Below, piece after piece: positions 42,846 to 52,565 of a stretch of DNA of 64,000 nt. The notes under the pieces are model-generated. The model worked only from the letters and a program-made list of their open reading frames with translations. It ran no database searches and was not told the origin of the DNA. This stretch comes from CAVVEQ01 sp963802095 (lineage in GTDB: Bacteria > Chloroflexota > Anaerolineae > Anaerolineales > Anaerolineaceae). Position numbers and translations under genes: made by a program. How positions within the stretch are numbered: the stretch's first letter is position 1; every line of letters starts with the position of its first letter. The stretch spans positions 186,001-250,000 of the forward strand of contig CAWDHI010000002.1 of assembly GCA_963802095.1 (NCBI GenBank). The letters are read 5' to 3'.

Positions 42846-44321
42846 TTAAAGGTTTTTCAGAACGCCGGAACGATCATTGAATTCATTGATCAATTCATTG
42901 AATACCGGGATCTGGCTCTGAAGATCGGTCCAGTAATTCGGATCATACCATTGTTCGTTCAGCTCCTCATAAGTCTTCCCTTGTTGCTCAACCCAGGTGT
43001 AATACTTCAAATTGTGCACTCTCCGGCGTCCCTCATAGGTTAGCTCCTGGAGATTATCAGTGGTAACACCTTGCAGGTAGCGGGCATAAGTTTCAGCTGC
43101 ACCAAATTCATCGAGTTCCCCGAATTTTTCGCGGTATTCGGTGATTCGGCTACCATAAAGCTCCATGGAATCGGTGAGAACTGTCAGCACCACGTCATCC
43201 TCACCCAACTCATTGTACTTTGCGAATTTAATGGCGGAGAGGGTGTTTGCAATACCCGAAAAGCCGAGCAGGTTGAGGCTCTGGATGGTCTCCGCGGGTA
43301 CGCCTTTATTCGCGAGGTATTTTTGTCCGGCCGGCTCGTTGAACAGACGCATGATGTTGACCACTGCATTGTCATCGATGGCTACAACCATGTCGGTATT
43401 TTTCATGTTGTGGATCCAGGGCACGTGCTTATCCCCAATGCCTTCGATCCGGTGTGAACCAAAACCGTTTTCCAGCAGGGTCGGGCACTGAAGCGCTTCG
43501 CTGGCGATGATCTTGCTGGTAGGGAAGGCTTGCTTCATGTAATCCCCGCAGCCGATGGTGCCGGCCGACCCGGTGGTTAGTGCAACCCCGCGATACTCCC
43601 CACTCTTACCCAGTTCCTTCTTAAGCACATCTTCCATCGCGTGGCCGGTAACCTCATAGTGCCAGAGGTAGTTGCCGAACTCCTCGAATTGATTGAATAT
43701 CATCAGGTCCTGGCCGGATTTCCGAAGCTCCCAGCATTTATCGAAGATCTCTTTTACATTGGATTCACTTCCAGGAGTGGCGATCACTTCAGAGGAAATC
43801 TTCTTCAGCCACTCAAAGCGCTCCTTGCTCATCCCTTCCGGTAAAATGGCTATCGAATCACAGGCCAGCAGGGCGGAATCATAGGCGCCGCCGCGACAGT
43901 AATTACCCGTGGACGGCCAAACCGCCTTCTGGGTGGTCGGGTCGAACTGACCGGTCACAAGACGTGGAACCAGACAGCCGAACGCAGCACCCACCTTGTG
44001 AGCCCCAGTGGGAAACCATTTTCCCACCAGCGCGATAACACGCGCTTTCGTACCAGTCAGGCTGCTGGGGAACTCCAGGTAATTCACATTTCCATATCCC
44101 CCGCCTTTTGCAACCGGTTCATTCTTCCAGCTGATCCTGAAAAGATTGCGTGGATCCAAGTCCCACAATCCAATGGAACGGAGATCTTCTTTAACCTTTG
44201 CAGGAATTAAGTCCGGATTCTTCATTTGTTCGAAGGTCGGGATTACAATATTCCGTTCCCGCACCCGCTTGAAGGTGTTTTCCAGACGTTCTGGATGCAT
44301 GGTTAGATCGATTTTGGTCAT
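42846..44321 (-). CDS. PLP-dependent fold-type II enzyme (ammonia-lyase/synthase-like)
   Basis: 491 residues of the tryptophan-synthase-beta/cysteine-synthase superfamily. The PLP lysine is in TGAHKVGAAFG, a PSTGNYCRGGAYDSALLA block forms the substrate-carboxylate loop, and ALTTGSAGTIGCGDYM matches the glycine-rich phosphate site. Members eliminate or replace a beta-substituent of an amino acid. It is much larger than cysteine synthase and is not an obvious match to YgeX (diaminopropionate ammonia-lyase), but in purine-degradation clusters a PLP lyase of this fold is expected. The ATG at 44321 is followed by a normal start. Confidence 0.8.
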   Translation of the reverse strand: MTKIDLTMHPERLENTFKRVRERNIVIPTFEQMKNPDLIPAKVKEDLRSIGLWDLDPRNLFRISWKNEPVAKGGGYGNVNYLEFPSSLTGTKARVIALVGKWFPTGAHKVGAAFGCLVPRLVTGQFDPTTQKAVWPSTGNYCRGGAYDSALLACDSIAILPEGMSKERFEWLKKISSEVIATPGSESNVKEIFDKCWELRKSGQDLMIFNQFEEFGNYLWHYEVTGHAMEDVLKKELGKSGEYRGVALTTGSAGTIGCGDYMKQAFPTSKIIASEALQCPTLLENGFGSHRIEGIGDKHVPWIHNMKNTDMVVAIDDNAVVNIMRLFNEPAGQKYLANKGVPAETIQSLNLLGFSGIANTLSAIKFAKYNELGEDDVVLTVLTDSMELYGSRITEYREKFGELDEFGAAETYARYLQGVTTDNLQELTYEGRRRVHNLKYYTWVEQQGKTYEELNEQWYDPNYWTDLQSQIPVFNELINEFNDRSGVLKNL

Positions 44322-44326
44322 ATTTT

Positions 44327-45295
44327 TTATCTCCTTTTTGAATTAATTTCAACATCACCAGGCGCTTCGCTGACGACATAGAGCGGGCGACCTTTGACTT
44401 CGTCATAGATCCTGCCAATATACTCCCCTAATATCCCGATACAAATAAGCTGCACACCTCCCAGGAACAATACCGCCATCAGAGTGGATGCCTGCCCTAG
44501 GAAAGCGGAATTTCCTGCAAACCTGGCAACCAGGACGAAAGGGATGGCCACGATGGCGATCCCGGCAGCGATAAACCCAACATACATGGCAAGTTGCAGT
44601 GGAAAATAGGAAAAACTGGTTATGGCATTCAGAGCCAGTTTAACCATCTTTCGAAACGGGTACTTTGTTTCCCCGGAATAACGCGCAGCCCGTTTGTAAC
44701 CCACCCCCACTTGTTTAAAACCAACCCAGGAGGACATTCCGCGAAGGAAACGGTGCCGCTCCCCCATTTTCTTCAATGCATCCACCACCTTGCGATCCAT
44801 CAATCGGAAATCACCAGTATCCAGAGGGATCTTGATATCCGTGATTCGGTAGATCAGCCGGTAAAATGCTGAAGCGGTGGTGCGCTTGAACCAGGACTCT
44901 CCCTCCCGCTCGATGCGGACAGCGTACACAACCTGGAAGCCTTCCTTCCACTTACTTATCAAATCCAGGATAACCTCAGGTGGATCCTGCAAATCGGCAT
45001 CAATTATCACAACAGCATCACCACTGCTGAAATCCAGGCCAGCAGTTACTGCGATCTGGTGCCCAAAGTTACGCGAAAAGATTACGGGTTTGACCCTGGC
45101 ATCATTCTTTCCAAGGTCACGAATCATTTCCGTGGAGCCATCACTGGAACCATCATCCACCAGGAGGAGTTCCCATGGTTCCTTCGTGGAGTCCATCACC
45201 TTTTTAACTTGGAAGTAAAGTTCATTTATGCAACCGGTTTCGTTAAAAACCGGGGCAATGATGGAGTATTTGGGTTTCTTGTTTTTTTCGGGCAT
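44327..45295 (-). CDS. Family 2 glycosyltransferase, membrane-anchored (GtrB/DPM1-like)
   Basis: 322 residues. An N-terminal GT-A domain (about 1-230) with PVFNETGCINELYFQ, the DDGSSDGSTEMI, the DXD in VVIIDADLQDPPEVI, and the late GDFRLMDRKVVDALKKM motif, and two C-terminal membrane helices (about 235-300) end in a small cytoplasmic tail. Such enzymes add a sugar from a nucleotide donor to undecaprenyl phosphate. It is out of place among purine genes, with five bases before the PLP gene and one base after the threonine synthase stop, but it is probably carried in the same transcript. Confidence 0.9.
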   Translation of the reverse strand: MPEKNKKPKYSIIAPVFNETGCINELYFQVKKVMDSTKEPWELLLVDDGSSDGSTEMIRDLGKNDARVKPVIFSRNFGHQIAVTAGLDFSSGDAVVIIDADLQDPPEVILDLISKWKEGFQVVYAVRIEREGESWFKRTTASAFYRLIYRITDIKIPLDTGDFRLMDRKVVDALKKMGERHRFLRGMSSWVGFKQVGVGYKRAARYSGETKYPFRKMVKLALNAITSFSYFPLQLAMYVGFIAAGIAIVAIPFVLVARFAGNSAFLGQASTLMAVLFLGGVQLICIGILGEYIGRIYDEVKGRPLYVVSEAPGDVEINSKRR

Positions 45296-45296
45296 G

Positions 45297-46544
45297 CTAT
45301 TTCCCCAGATGTTTCTTCAAGGCTGCCATGCTCGGTTCAATGATCGGTGCTTCTTTTACGGCTTGCATCGCTGAACGAATATCCTTCAGCCCACTGCCAG
45401 TATTAATGACCACAACCGGGTCATCATTCCGAATAGTGCCATCCTTGACCGCTTTCTGCAAACCCGCATAGGCTGCTGAGCCAGCAGGTTCAGCAAAGAT
45501 CCCAACCATGCCCAATTCTGCGATCGCCCGGATGATGGCTTCATCCTCCACCAGGATATATGCCCCGCCTGTATCTCTGGCAGCCCGCACGGCGCGAACC
45601 CCATCCCTGGGAAGATCCACCGAGATGCTATCGGCGATAGTTGTCGCCTGCACAGGGGTGATCTTCTCCGTGCCTGCAAAGTATGCATTGGCGACTGCAG
45701 CAGATTTCTCGGATTGCACCCCGAAGATGCGGGGCATCTGTTCCATCCAACCCAGCTCCAGTAAATCCTTGAAACCCTTGTGAATGCCGGAAATGATGTT
45801 TCCATCACCGACTGAAACAAACACGCACAGTGGTTTTTTCAGATGTGGATTTGGATTCAGGATCGTCTCCCAGATCTCCAGCGCGGCAGTTTTCTTGCCC
45901 TCGGCTGTGAATGGATTGTAGCCGGTGTTCCGGCAATACCAGCCAAATTCGTTGGCAGCTTCGATGGTCAGGTCGAAGGCGGAATCGTAGTTGCCATCCA
46001 CAAGGATAACTTGCGCGCCATAAACAAGCAATTGCGCTACCTTTGCCGGGGGAGCGGTCTTCGGGGCAAAGATTACCGCCTTCCGGTTCATGGCTGCTGC
46101 CATGCCTGCAAGAGCAGCGCCTGCGTTACCAGTTGAGGCAGTGACCACCACTTCCGCGCCAATCTCCATTGCCCTGGCTACAACCACCGAGCTAGCCCGG
46201 TCTTTAAAGGAAGCGGTCGGATTGCGACCTTCATCCTTTATCCACAATTCCTCCAATCCAAGCGCATTCGTGAGAACACCAGGTTTGAAGAGAGGTGTCC
46301 AACCAGCTGCCCCCATGGGGGTTCCGGCGGCTTGTGGATCTGCCACGGGTAACAGGGGCAAGTACCTCCACAGCGATGGCTCCGAGATGGCAGTAATATC
46401 TTCAATCTTATAATTTTGGCGGATTTGGCTGTAATCCAGAATGACATCCAGATTTCCCCCATCTTTTGGACAGGTGTAAATGGACTGACCCGGGAGGTAT
46501 TCCATTCCGCAGATTGAACATTTATATCCTTGAAAATCTGTCAT
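45297..46544 (-). CDS. thrC: Threonine synthase-like PLP enzyme
   Basis: 415 residues. It begins with a small zinc-ribbon-like stretch (YKCSICGM...YTCPKDGG) and then has the fold-type II catalytic domain: KDEGRNPTASFKDRASSV with the PLP lysine, VVTASTGNAGAALAGMAAA and a glycine-rich phosphate loop (SVGDGNIISG). This suits threonine synthase (O-phosphohomoserine to threonine) of the plant/bacterial long type. No other threonine genes are near, so a function in the surrounding amino-compound catabolism (a dehydratase) is also possible. The ATG at 46544 is used; a GTG nine bases earlier could add three residues. Confidence 0.85.
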   Translation of the reverse strand: MTDFQGYKCSICGMEYLPGQSIYTCPKDGGNLDVILDYSQIRQNYKIEDITAISEPSLWRYLPLLPVADPQAAGTPMGAAGWTPLFKPGVLTNALGLEELWIKDEGRNPTASFKDRASSVVVARAMEIGAEVVVTASTGNAGAALAGMAAAMNRKAVIFAPKTAPPAKVAQLLVYGAQVILVDGNYDSAFDLTIEAANEFGWYCRNTGYNPFTAEGKKTAALEIWETILNPNPHLKKPLCVFVSVGDGNIISGIHKGFKDLLELGWMEQMPRIFGVQSEKSAAVANAYFAGTEKITPVQATTIADSISVDLPRDGVRAVRAARDTGGAYILVEDEAIIRAIAELGMVGIFAEPAGSAAYAGLQKAVKDGTIRNDDPVVVINTGSGLKDIRSAMQAVKEAPIIEPSMAALKKHLGK

Positions 46545-46625
46545 GGTTTTCACTCTCTTTTTTTAGCTTGAATGGAATTGATTTTAACCTATCTGCCTGC
46601 TCCATTTTGTTTGAAACTAATCAAT

Positions 46626-49433
46626 TCATCCCCCGAATGCTCCTGAGGGGTTTTCTCTCTCCCAGATAGTTCGGGCAATATATTCCTGGTCCACCGGTAA
46701 TTGATCGAACCGGACACCCACAGCGTTGTAGATCCCGTTTGTTATGGCTGGGGAGGTCGGAATGCTGCAGATTTCACCCACACCCTTCGCCCCGTATGGA
46801 CCCGTGGAGATCGGATGCTCCACAATGATCGCTTTGATCTCAGGGGTAAGCATGATCCCGGGTACCCTGTATTTCGCAAGCCGGTCTGTTACCACCATGC
46901 CTTTCTCGACAATAAATTCTTCCGTGAGGCAGTTACCCAAACCCATCATCACGCCTCCTTCGATCTGTCCCTGTAGTCCTAACGGGTTGACAGCCATGCC
47001 TACGTCATTGGCGGAGATCACTTTTAAAACTCTCACCTCCCCGGTGACCTTATTCACCTCCACTTTCGCAGCCTGAACGCCAAAGGAGAATGCGAAGTGC
47101 ATATCCCCCCCGGTGCCCAGCGGCTTGGTTTCAGGAGCGTGGTACTCATAAGTAGCTTTCGGAACCTGCCCATCTGCAATCATCTGCATCCGGATTTCAG
47201 GATATGGATGCACGCATCCCCTCACCTCAACACCATTTTGGTTAAAGGTGATCTCTTCGGGACGGGTGTCATATTTTTCCGCCAGGTAGGCGGTCATTGC
47301 ATCGCGCAACGAACTGGCGGCATACTTGGAGGCATTACCCGTTACAAATGTTTGCCTGGATGCAGTGGTCGGACCACCATTCGGGGTTAGATCAGTATCC
47401 ATCACTAGAACCCGTACCTGTGCAGGGGTAACGTTGAGTTCTTCAGCCGTGATTGACCGCATCACGGTTACCAATCCTTGCCCCATTTCCGCAGAGGAAC
47501 AGCGGATCTCGAATTCCCCGGTATCCAATAGTTCAATCTCAGCTGTGGAAACATCCGGGGCTCCACCCCCAAGCCCGGTATTTTTATAGGCCGCAGCAAA
47601 ACCCCACGCTGTGATCAAGCGCGGATTTTTTGGATGGGTTTTTGGCTGGAACGGTTCAGGTTCATCCTTGAGGATTTCTGTTGTTACCTTTTTGATGCAT
47701 TCATCCAATCCCACCGATTCTCTCAAAATCTGCCCGGTATTCGTCATGCTGCCCACATGGAGGGCGTTCATTCTGCGCAAAGCTACAGGATCGATCTTAA
47801 GCTTTTCCGCCAGCATGTCCATCATGGATTCCACCGCGAACGCTGATTGCGTAACCCCGAACCCTCGGAAAGCGCCTGCTGGAGGGTTGTTGGTGTACAT
47901 GGCATAGCAATCTGCGCGAACATGGGGTATATCGTAAGGACCGGCAGAGTGTGTGGTGGCACGGGTCATCACCTTTTCCCCCAGGGACGCATAAGCACCT
48001 GTATCGCCATAGAGTTCAGTTTCAGCAGCTACCAATCTACCATCAAGCTTTGCGCCAATTTTCACCCTGATCTGCGTCGCATGCCGTTTGGGATGGACCA
48101 GCAGGCTCTCCTGCCGATCAAACAGTAATTTCACAGGTCTTCCGGTAGCTTCAGCCAACATGGCGGCGTGGATCTGCCCCATTACATCTTCTTTCCCGCC
48201 GAATCCCCCACCCATTAGCTGACCGATTATCCTCACCCGTTCTTTTGGCCAACCCATCACCCTGGCAACCTGGTCGCGATCCTGGTAGGGTATCTGCGAG
48301 CCAACGTAGATCTCCATCCTTCCATCCGGCTTGGAAACCGCCACGGAACATTCCGGCTCCAGGAAAGCATGGTCAGTGATCTGTGTATGAAAGGTATGTT
48401 CCATGATTACCTCAGATTCGCGAAATCCCTGTTCAATATCACCTTTGCGGACTTTGATATGCTTCAGCAAGTTCCCTTTTTCGTGGAGGCGCGGGCTATC
48501 CTCCCTGTGTGCATCCACCGGGTTGGTGATGACTGGTTGAAGGTCAAACTCAACCTCGATCATTCCTGCCGCTGCCCGGGCTTCGGCCTGGGTTTCAGCA
48601 GCCACGATAGCCAGCGCGTCGCCGATGTATCGGATCCGTTCTCCGACACCCACCATCACCGGCCAGTCGTAAACAACCAGCCCATGCATACGTTCACCAG
48701 GGATATCCTCTGCGGTCAGAATCGACAAAACACCCGGCATCTCTTTCGCCTTGGTTATATCCAGCCGCTTCAGGATCGCGTGCGGGACCATTGCCCACCG
48801 GACACTGGCATGTAACATTCCCTCGAAATGAAGGTCGTCAGTAAAGACCGCTTCACCAGTGACCTTTTCAACTGCATCAGGACGCAAATTTACTTTACCC
48901 ACAGCGTTGTGGTTGTGAATTGACTCTGCGATGCTGGGTTTTTTCACCGGCTCGCCGGTACGGAGCGCTTCTGCCGCTGCCAGGATGGCATTCAGGATGG
49001 ATGGGTAACCTGCACAACGACAAAGTGTATCCTTGAGAGCGATTTGGATCTGCTCCTGTGTGGGATCTGGATTCCGTTTCAAGAAAGCATACGCGGTCAT
49101 GATCTGACCCGGAATACAGAATCCGCATTGCACCGCGCCATGCTGAATAAACGCCTCCTGCAGAGGGTGTAACCGGATTTGTTCCTGAACCCGTTCGGCT
49201 AACCCCTCAATGGTGATCACTTTCCTGCCATTCGCCCGCTCCGCGGGATAAATGCACGAGATCACTGGTTCGCCATCCACCAGCACTGTGCAGGCGCCGC
49301 ATTCTGCTTCCCCGCAACCGATCTTTGTCCCGGTGAGGTGTAATCGATTCCTCAATAAACTGGAGAGGGTTTCCCCGGGAAGCGCATCCAGTGAATATTT
49401 TTTTTGATTTACGGTTAGTTGGATTGCTGCCAT
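46626..49433 (-). CDS. xdhD: Xanthine dehydrogenase, fused 2Fe-2S and molybdopterin subunit (XdhD-like)
   Basis: 935 residues. The first 165 residues hold two [2Fe-2S] clusters (GCGEAECGACTVL with a later C, and QCGFCIPG...CRCAGY); the rest is the molybdenum-cofactor domain with QLMGGGFGGKED, the GAFRGFGVTQ arginine loop and GAKGVGEIC containing the catalytic glutamate. The fusion of iron-sulfur and molybdenum parts resembles E. coli XdhD. It hydroxylates purines such as hypoxanthine, xanthine or 8-oxo-purines and passes electrons to the FAD subunit. The FAD-subunit gene lies one base upstream, so the two form one enzyme. It sits in the core of the purine cluster. Confidence 0.92.
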   Translation of the reverse strand: MAAIQLTVNQKKYSLDALPGETLSSLLRNRLHLTGTKIGCGEAECGACTVLVDGEPVISCIYPAERANGRKVITIEGLAERVQEQIRLHPLQEAFIQHGAVQCGFCIPGQIMTAYAFLKRNPDPTQEQIQIALKDTLCRCAGYPSILNAILAAAEALRTGEPVKKPSIAESIHNHNAVGKVNLRPDAVEKVTGEAVFTDDLHFEGMLHASVRWAMVPHAILKRLDITKAKEMPGVLSILTAEDIPGERMHGLVVYDWPVMVGVGERIRYIGDALAIVAAETQAEARAAAGMIEVEFDLQPVITNPVDAHREDSPRLHEKGNLLKHIKVRKGDIEQGFRESEVIMEHTFHTQITDHAFLEPECSVAVSKPDGRMEIYVGSQIPYQDRDQVARVMGWPKERVRIIGQLMGGGFGGKEDVMGQIHAAMLAEATGRPVKLLFDRQESLLVHPKRHATQIRVKIGAKLDGRLVAAETELYGDTGAYASLGEKVMTRATTHSAGPYDIPHVRADCYAMYTNNPPAGAFRGFGVTQSAFAVESMMDMLAEKLKIDPVALRRMNALHVGSMTNTGQILRESVGLDECIKKVTTEILKDEPEPFQPKTHPKNPRLITAWGFAAAYKNTGLGGGAPDVSTAEIELLDTGEFEIRCSSAEMGQGLVTVMRSITAEELNVTPAQVRVLVMDTDLTPNGGPTTASRQTFVTGNASKYAASSLRDAMTAYLAEKYDTRPEEITFNQNGVEVRGCVHPYPEIRMQMIADGQVPKATYEYHAPETKPLGTGGDMHFAFSFGVQAAKVEVNKVTGEVRVLKVISANDVGMAVNPLGLQGQIEGGVMMGLGNCLTEEFIVEKGMVVTDRLAKYRVPGIMLTPEIKAIIVEHPISTGPYGAKGVGEICSIPTSPAITNGIYNAVGVRFDQLPVDQEYIARTIWERENPSGAFGG

Positions 49434-49434
49434 A

Positions 49435-50313
49435 TCAATTTACCTGAGTTGCCCGTTCCCAGGCAGTGATGAAGGTATCGCAGAATAAATCCAGGGAGAT
49501 GTGACGGCGGTATTCCCGGCTGGCTCTTCTAGTGCTGGTTCGGAAATTCGCTTCCTGGAGGATCGATCTTCCTGCAGCAACCATCACTTCCTTGGAAAAT
49601 AATTTTCCCGTGAGTAACATTTCTGTATCAAATGCCCGAAACGGGGTTGCGCCGCTTGGTCCGATTGCAACGCGTGCTTTAATAATAAGATCGCCGCGTC
49701 GTTCGATCCAAACAGCGCAATTCAAAATGGGAAGAGCCACCCCCTGGGGGCGCATGATTCGACGGAAAGCGGATGCCTGTCTGTTTCCGCAAAGAGGAAG
49801 GATGAAACCTGTCAGGATCTCGTCTTCCTCCAAAATCGATTTTCCTGGTGAAACAAAGATATCTTTCAGCGGTAACCGCCTTGCCCCCCGCGAATTATCA
49901 ATAACCGCTTGCGTATCAAGGGCGAGTAATGCGATGGTCCCATCTGCTGCGGGCAAAGCATGGGCAACATTTCCCCCAATGGTTGCCACGTTTCTAACCT
50001 GGGGACCAGCGATTAGATCACAAGCATCCTTAAGGGCACAGGCATGGGTCTTTACCAGGGGATTCTCGGCAAGCACGCTTACCGGAACCGCACAGCCAAT
50101 AAATAAATATTCTTCCTCTGTTTCAATGCGAAGCAAAGCGGGAATTTTCGAGATATCCACCAGGGTTTGTACCGGCGGGTGGCGTCCCTGTTTGAGGTCA
50201 ATGATCAGGTCGGTTCCACCAGCGACGATTGCAATCGGTTTGACTGCTTCCTGAAGGGTCAGGATCGCATCAGGGACAGTTTCTGGCTGAATATAATTCT
50301 GCCATAGGTTCAT
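49435..50313 (-). CDS. xdhB: Xanthine dehydrogenase FAD-binding subunit
   Basis: 292 residues from the ATG at 50313; a longer frame to 50379 lacks a ribosome site. The FAD pocket shows AGGTDLIIDLKQG and NVATIGGNVAHALPAADG. The C-terminal CO_deh_flav_C domain extends to the end with SGATPFRAFDTEMLL. It passes electrons from the molybdenum-iron-sulfur subunit to NAD+ or a ferredoxin. Its stop is one base before the XdhD-like gene. Between it and the ABC permease gene (stop 50465) are 151 bases without recognisable genes. Confidence 0.9.
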   Translation of the reverse strand: MNLWQNYIQPETVPDAILTLQEAVKPIAIVAGGTDLIIDLKQGRHPPVQTLVDISKIPALLRIETEEEYLFIGCAVPVSVLAENPLVKTHACALKDACDLIAGPQVRNVATIGGNVAHALPAADGTIALLALDTQAVIDNSRGARRLPLKDIFVSPGKSILEEDEILTGFILPLCGNRQASAFRRIMRPQGVALPILNCAVWIERRGDLIIKARVAIGPSGATPFRAFDTEMLLTGKLFSKEVMVAAGRSILQEANFRTSTRRASREYRRHISLDLFCDTFITAWERATQVN

Positions 50314-50464
50314 TGTGGTCCTCACTTTTCTCCTGCGGCGGTACTTTTCGAGAGGAGTGTTCCCCACGCCGCTGGGCAACTACCTGCCCGCGACCACCTA
50401 ACCTTTGTGTTTATGTCGAATTCTTACCTTTATTCTTATTTACCATTGCTAGTAATTTTCCAGA

Positions 50465-51433
50465 TCATTGACCGCGTTCACCGCGAATGTAGGGTTTACC
50501 AAGGGCAGCCGGCGCGCCTATCCGTTTTCGCATTGCTTCCCTGGAACCTATCACAAGGATAACGATCGTGAAAGCGTACGGGAGCATTTGAAGGAAGAAA
50601 CCCAGGTAAGGGTCGTAGTAAAACGGATTTGCTAACCCGAATATCATTGTCGGCCCCTGTATATCCAGGATAAGGCGGCGTAGCGCGCCAAAGGCATATG
50701 CACCAAAAGCTGCCCGGAACGGATCCCACTGGGCAAAGATCACCAAACCGACCGCGATCCATCCCAACCCACCTGTTGTGAGCTCGCTGAACCAACCCGG
50801 GGAAACCGCCAGGCTGATCGTCGCTCCTGCCAGACCTGCCAGCAGTCCGCCGACAAACACGTATAAATAGCGCAGGCGGAAAACATTGATACCCAACGCA
50901 TCAGCTGCCGCCGGGTATTCTCCGATCGCCCTAAGATGCAGACCAGGTCGGGTCCGGTTGATGAAATACCAGGAGATTGGTATCAGGAAATAGCCAATAT
51001 AAACCAGGATATTTTGATTCGTGAAAAAGATCGGTCCGATAACCGGAATCAGACTGAGGAAGGGGATTGTAAAAACGGGGAGTAGGGAAACTGTCCCGGC
51101 TTTGCTCAAACCCTCGCCCAGTACGAGGCTGATACCTACGCCTAGAAACGTGAGCGCCAGACCGCTGACCACCTGGTCACCCTGCAAGGTGATGCTGATA
51201 AAAGCATGGATCTGGCTGAGCAGACCTGCAACCAGCATCGCTGCCAGAAGCCCCAGCCATGGATTCCCTGTGGCGATGGCAGTACTGAACGCAGTCATGG
51301 CCCCGATCAGCATCATCCCTTCCACACCCAGGTTCATAACTCCGGATCTCTCAGCAATGATCTCGCCTATCGTCGCAAACAACAAAATCGTACCGGAAGC
51401 AACACCCGCCTGAAGAATGATAATGGGATCCAT
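50465..51433 (-). CDS. Nucleoside ABC transporter permease (YufQ/NupQ-like)
   Basis: 322 residues with about nine to ten membrane helices, opening with MDPIIILQAGVASGTILLFATIGEII (AERSGVMNLGVEGMM is the EAA-like loop of BPD_transp_2). The ATG at 51433 starts one base after the stop of the other permease, so the two form a heterodimer; the longer frame (to 51490) overlaps that gene and is rejected. The transporter imports nucleosides or purine bases, matching the ATPase and BMP lipoprotein encoded beside it. Confidence 0.88.
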   Translation of the reverse strand: MDPIIILQAGVASGTILLFATIGEIIAERSGVMNLGVEGMMLIGAMTAFSTAIATGNPWLGLLAAMLVAGLLSQIHAFISITLQGDQVVSGLALTFLGVGISLVLGEGLSKAGTVSLLPVFTIPFLSLIPVIGPIFFTNQNILVYIGYFLIPISWYFINRTRPGLHLRAIGEYPAAADALGINVFRLRYLYVFVGGLLAGLAGATISLAVSPGWFSELTTGGLGWIAVGLVIFAQWDPFRAAFGAYAFGALRRLILDIQGPTMIFGLANPFYYDPYLGFFLQMLPYAFTIVILVIGSREAMRKRIGAPAALGKPYIRGERGQ

Positions 51434-51434
51434 A

Positions 51435-52565
51435 TTATTCTCCGGACTCCCCGCGGGTGATGCGGATCCTGTTCCGGATAAGGAAATCACTGGCGATCAG
51501 GCAAACCAGGATTGTTCCCTGGATCACCTTTGGCACACCGGATGGCTGTATCTCTCTTCCCGCGAGGATCAATGCGCCAAAAAGAATGGATACCGGGATG
51601 ATGACCAGGGGATTCAACTTGGCCAGCCAGGCGACAATGATACCTGTAAATCCATAACCGGAAGCGATTGGTGCTGTTTGCAGCCTGTGGATCACACCCG
51701 TCACCTCGCTCATCCCACCCAAACCAGCCAGGGCACCGGAAAGCATCATGACATAGATGATGTTACGCTTGATATTGATCCCCGCATATTTTGCTGCCTG
51801 GGGATTATCGCCGATCAGGCGGATTTCATAGCCCCAGCGGCTGCGATATACGATCACCCAAATGATTACCGCCGCTACAATCCCAATTATGAATCCCAGG
51901 TGGGTTGTTAACCCTCTTAGATCAGGATTGGAACCGGCAAAATCCAGCAACCGGGGCATCCAGGCACTTTTTGGAAATTTGGGAGACATCTGGAAGCCGC
52001 CTTCCGACCAGACACCAAAGATCCAGAAATTCATCCAGGCGATTGCGATGTAATTCATCATAAGGGTGCTGATGATCTCATTGACGTTGAATTTTGCCTT
52101 CAAATACCCAGGGATAAATCCCCAGAATCCCCCGGCTGCCATCCCAGCAATTGCCATAACTGTCAGGAAAATCCAACGGGGAGTCTCTGCACCAAGAACA
52201 GGGGCAAGCACAATTGCGCTTGCGCCGAACGCGCCCATAATAAATTGCCCCTCCACCCCGATATTCCAGAGTTTCATCCGGAAAGCGACGGAGCATGCCA
52301 GGGCTGCCAGCATGATGGGTGTTGCTTTCACAATCGTATCGGAGATCACTCCGATGCTACCAAAGGATGCTTTGGCAATATGTTGATAGGATCGGATGGG
52401 ATCCCCACCCGCAAACGCGATAACGAAACCACCAAGGATCAAGGCAACTATTAGAGCTAATATCGAAATTACCAGAGGATACCATTTTGGCGGTTCTTCC
52501 AACCGGGGCTCAAAACGGATGCGGTAACCGGTGGATTTCTTTTGGATTGTTGAGGATTCAGCCAT
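51435..52565 (-). CDS. Nucleoside ABC transporter permease (YufP/NupP-like)
   Basis: 376 residues with about ten membrane helices; the conserved loop FRMKLWNIGVEGQFIMGAFGA and a hydrophilic N-terminus (RIRFEPRLEEPP) of about 30 residues are typical. It pairs with the other permease to form the channel across the inner membrane. It overlaps the end of the ATPase gene by eight bases, and its stop lies one base before the second permease, as expected for an operon. Confidence 0.9.
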   Translation of the reverse strand: MAESSTIQKKSTGYRIRFEPRLEEPPKWYPLVISILALIVALILGGFVIAFAGGDPIRSYQHIAKASFGSIGVISDTIVKATPIMLAALACSVAFRMKLWNIGVEGQFIMGAFGASAIVLAPVLGAETPRWIFLTVMAIAGMAAGGFWGFIPGYLKAKFNVNEIISTLMMNYIAIAWMNFWIFGVWSEGGFQMSPKFPKSAWMPRLLDFAGSNPDLRGLTTHLGFIIGIVAAVIIWVIVYRSRWGYEIRLIGDNPQAAKYAGINIKRNIIYVMMLSGALAGLGGMSEVTGVIHRLQTAPIASGYGFTGIIVAWLAKLNPLVIIPVSILFGALILAGREIQPSGVPKVIQGTILVCLIASDFLIRNRIRITRGESGE

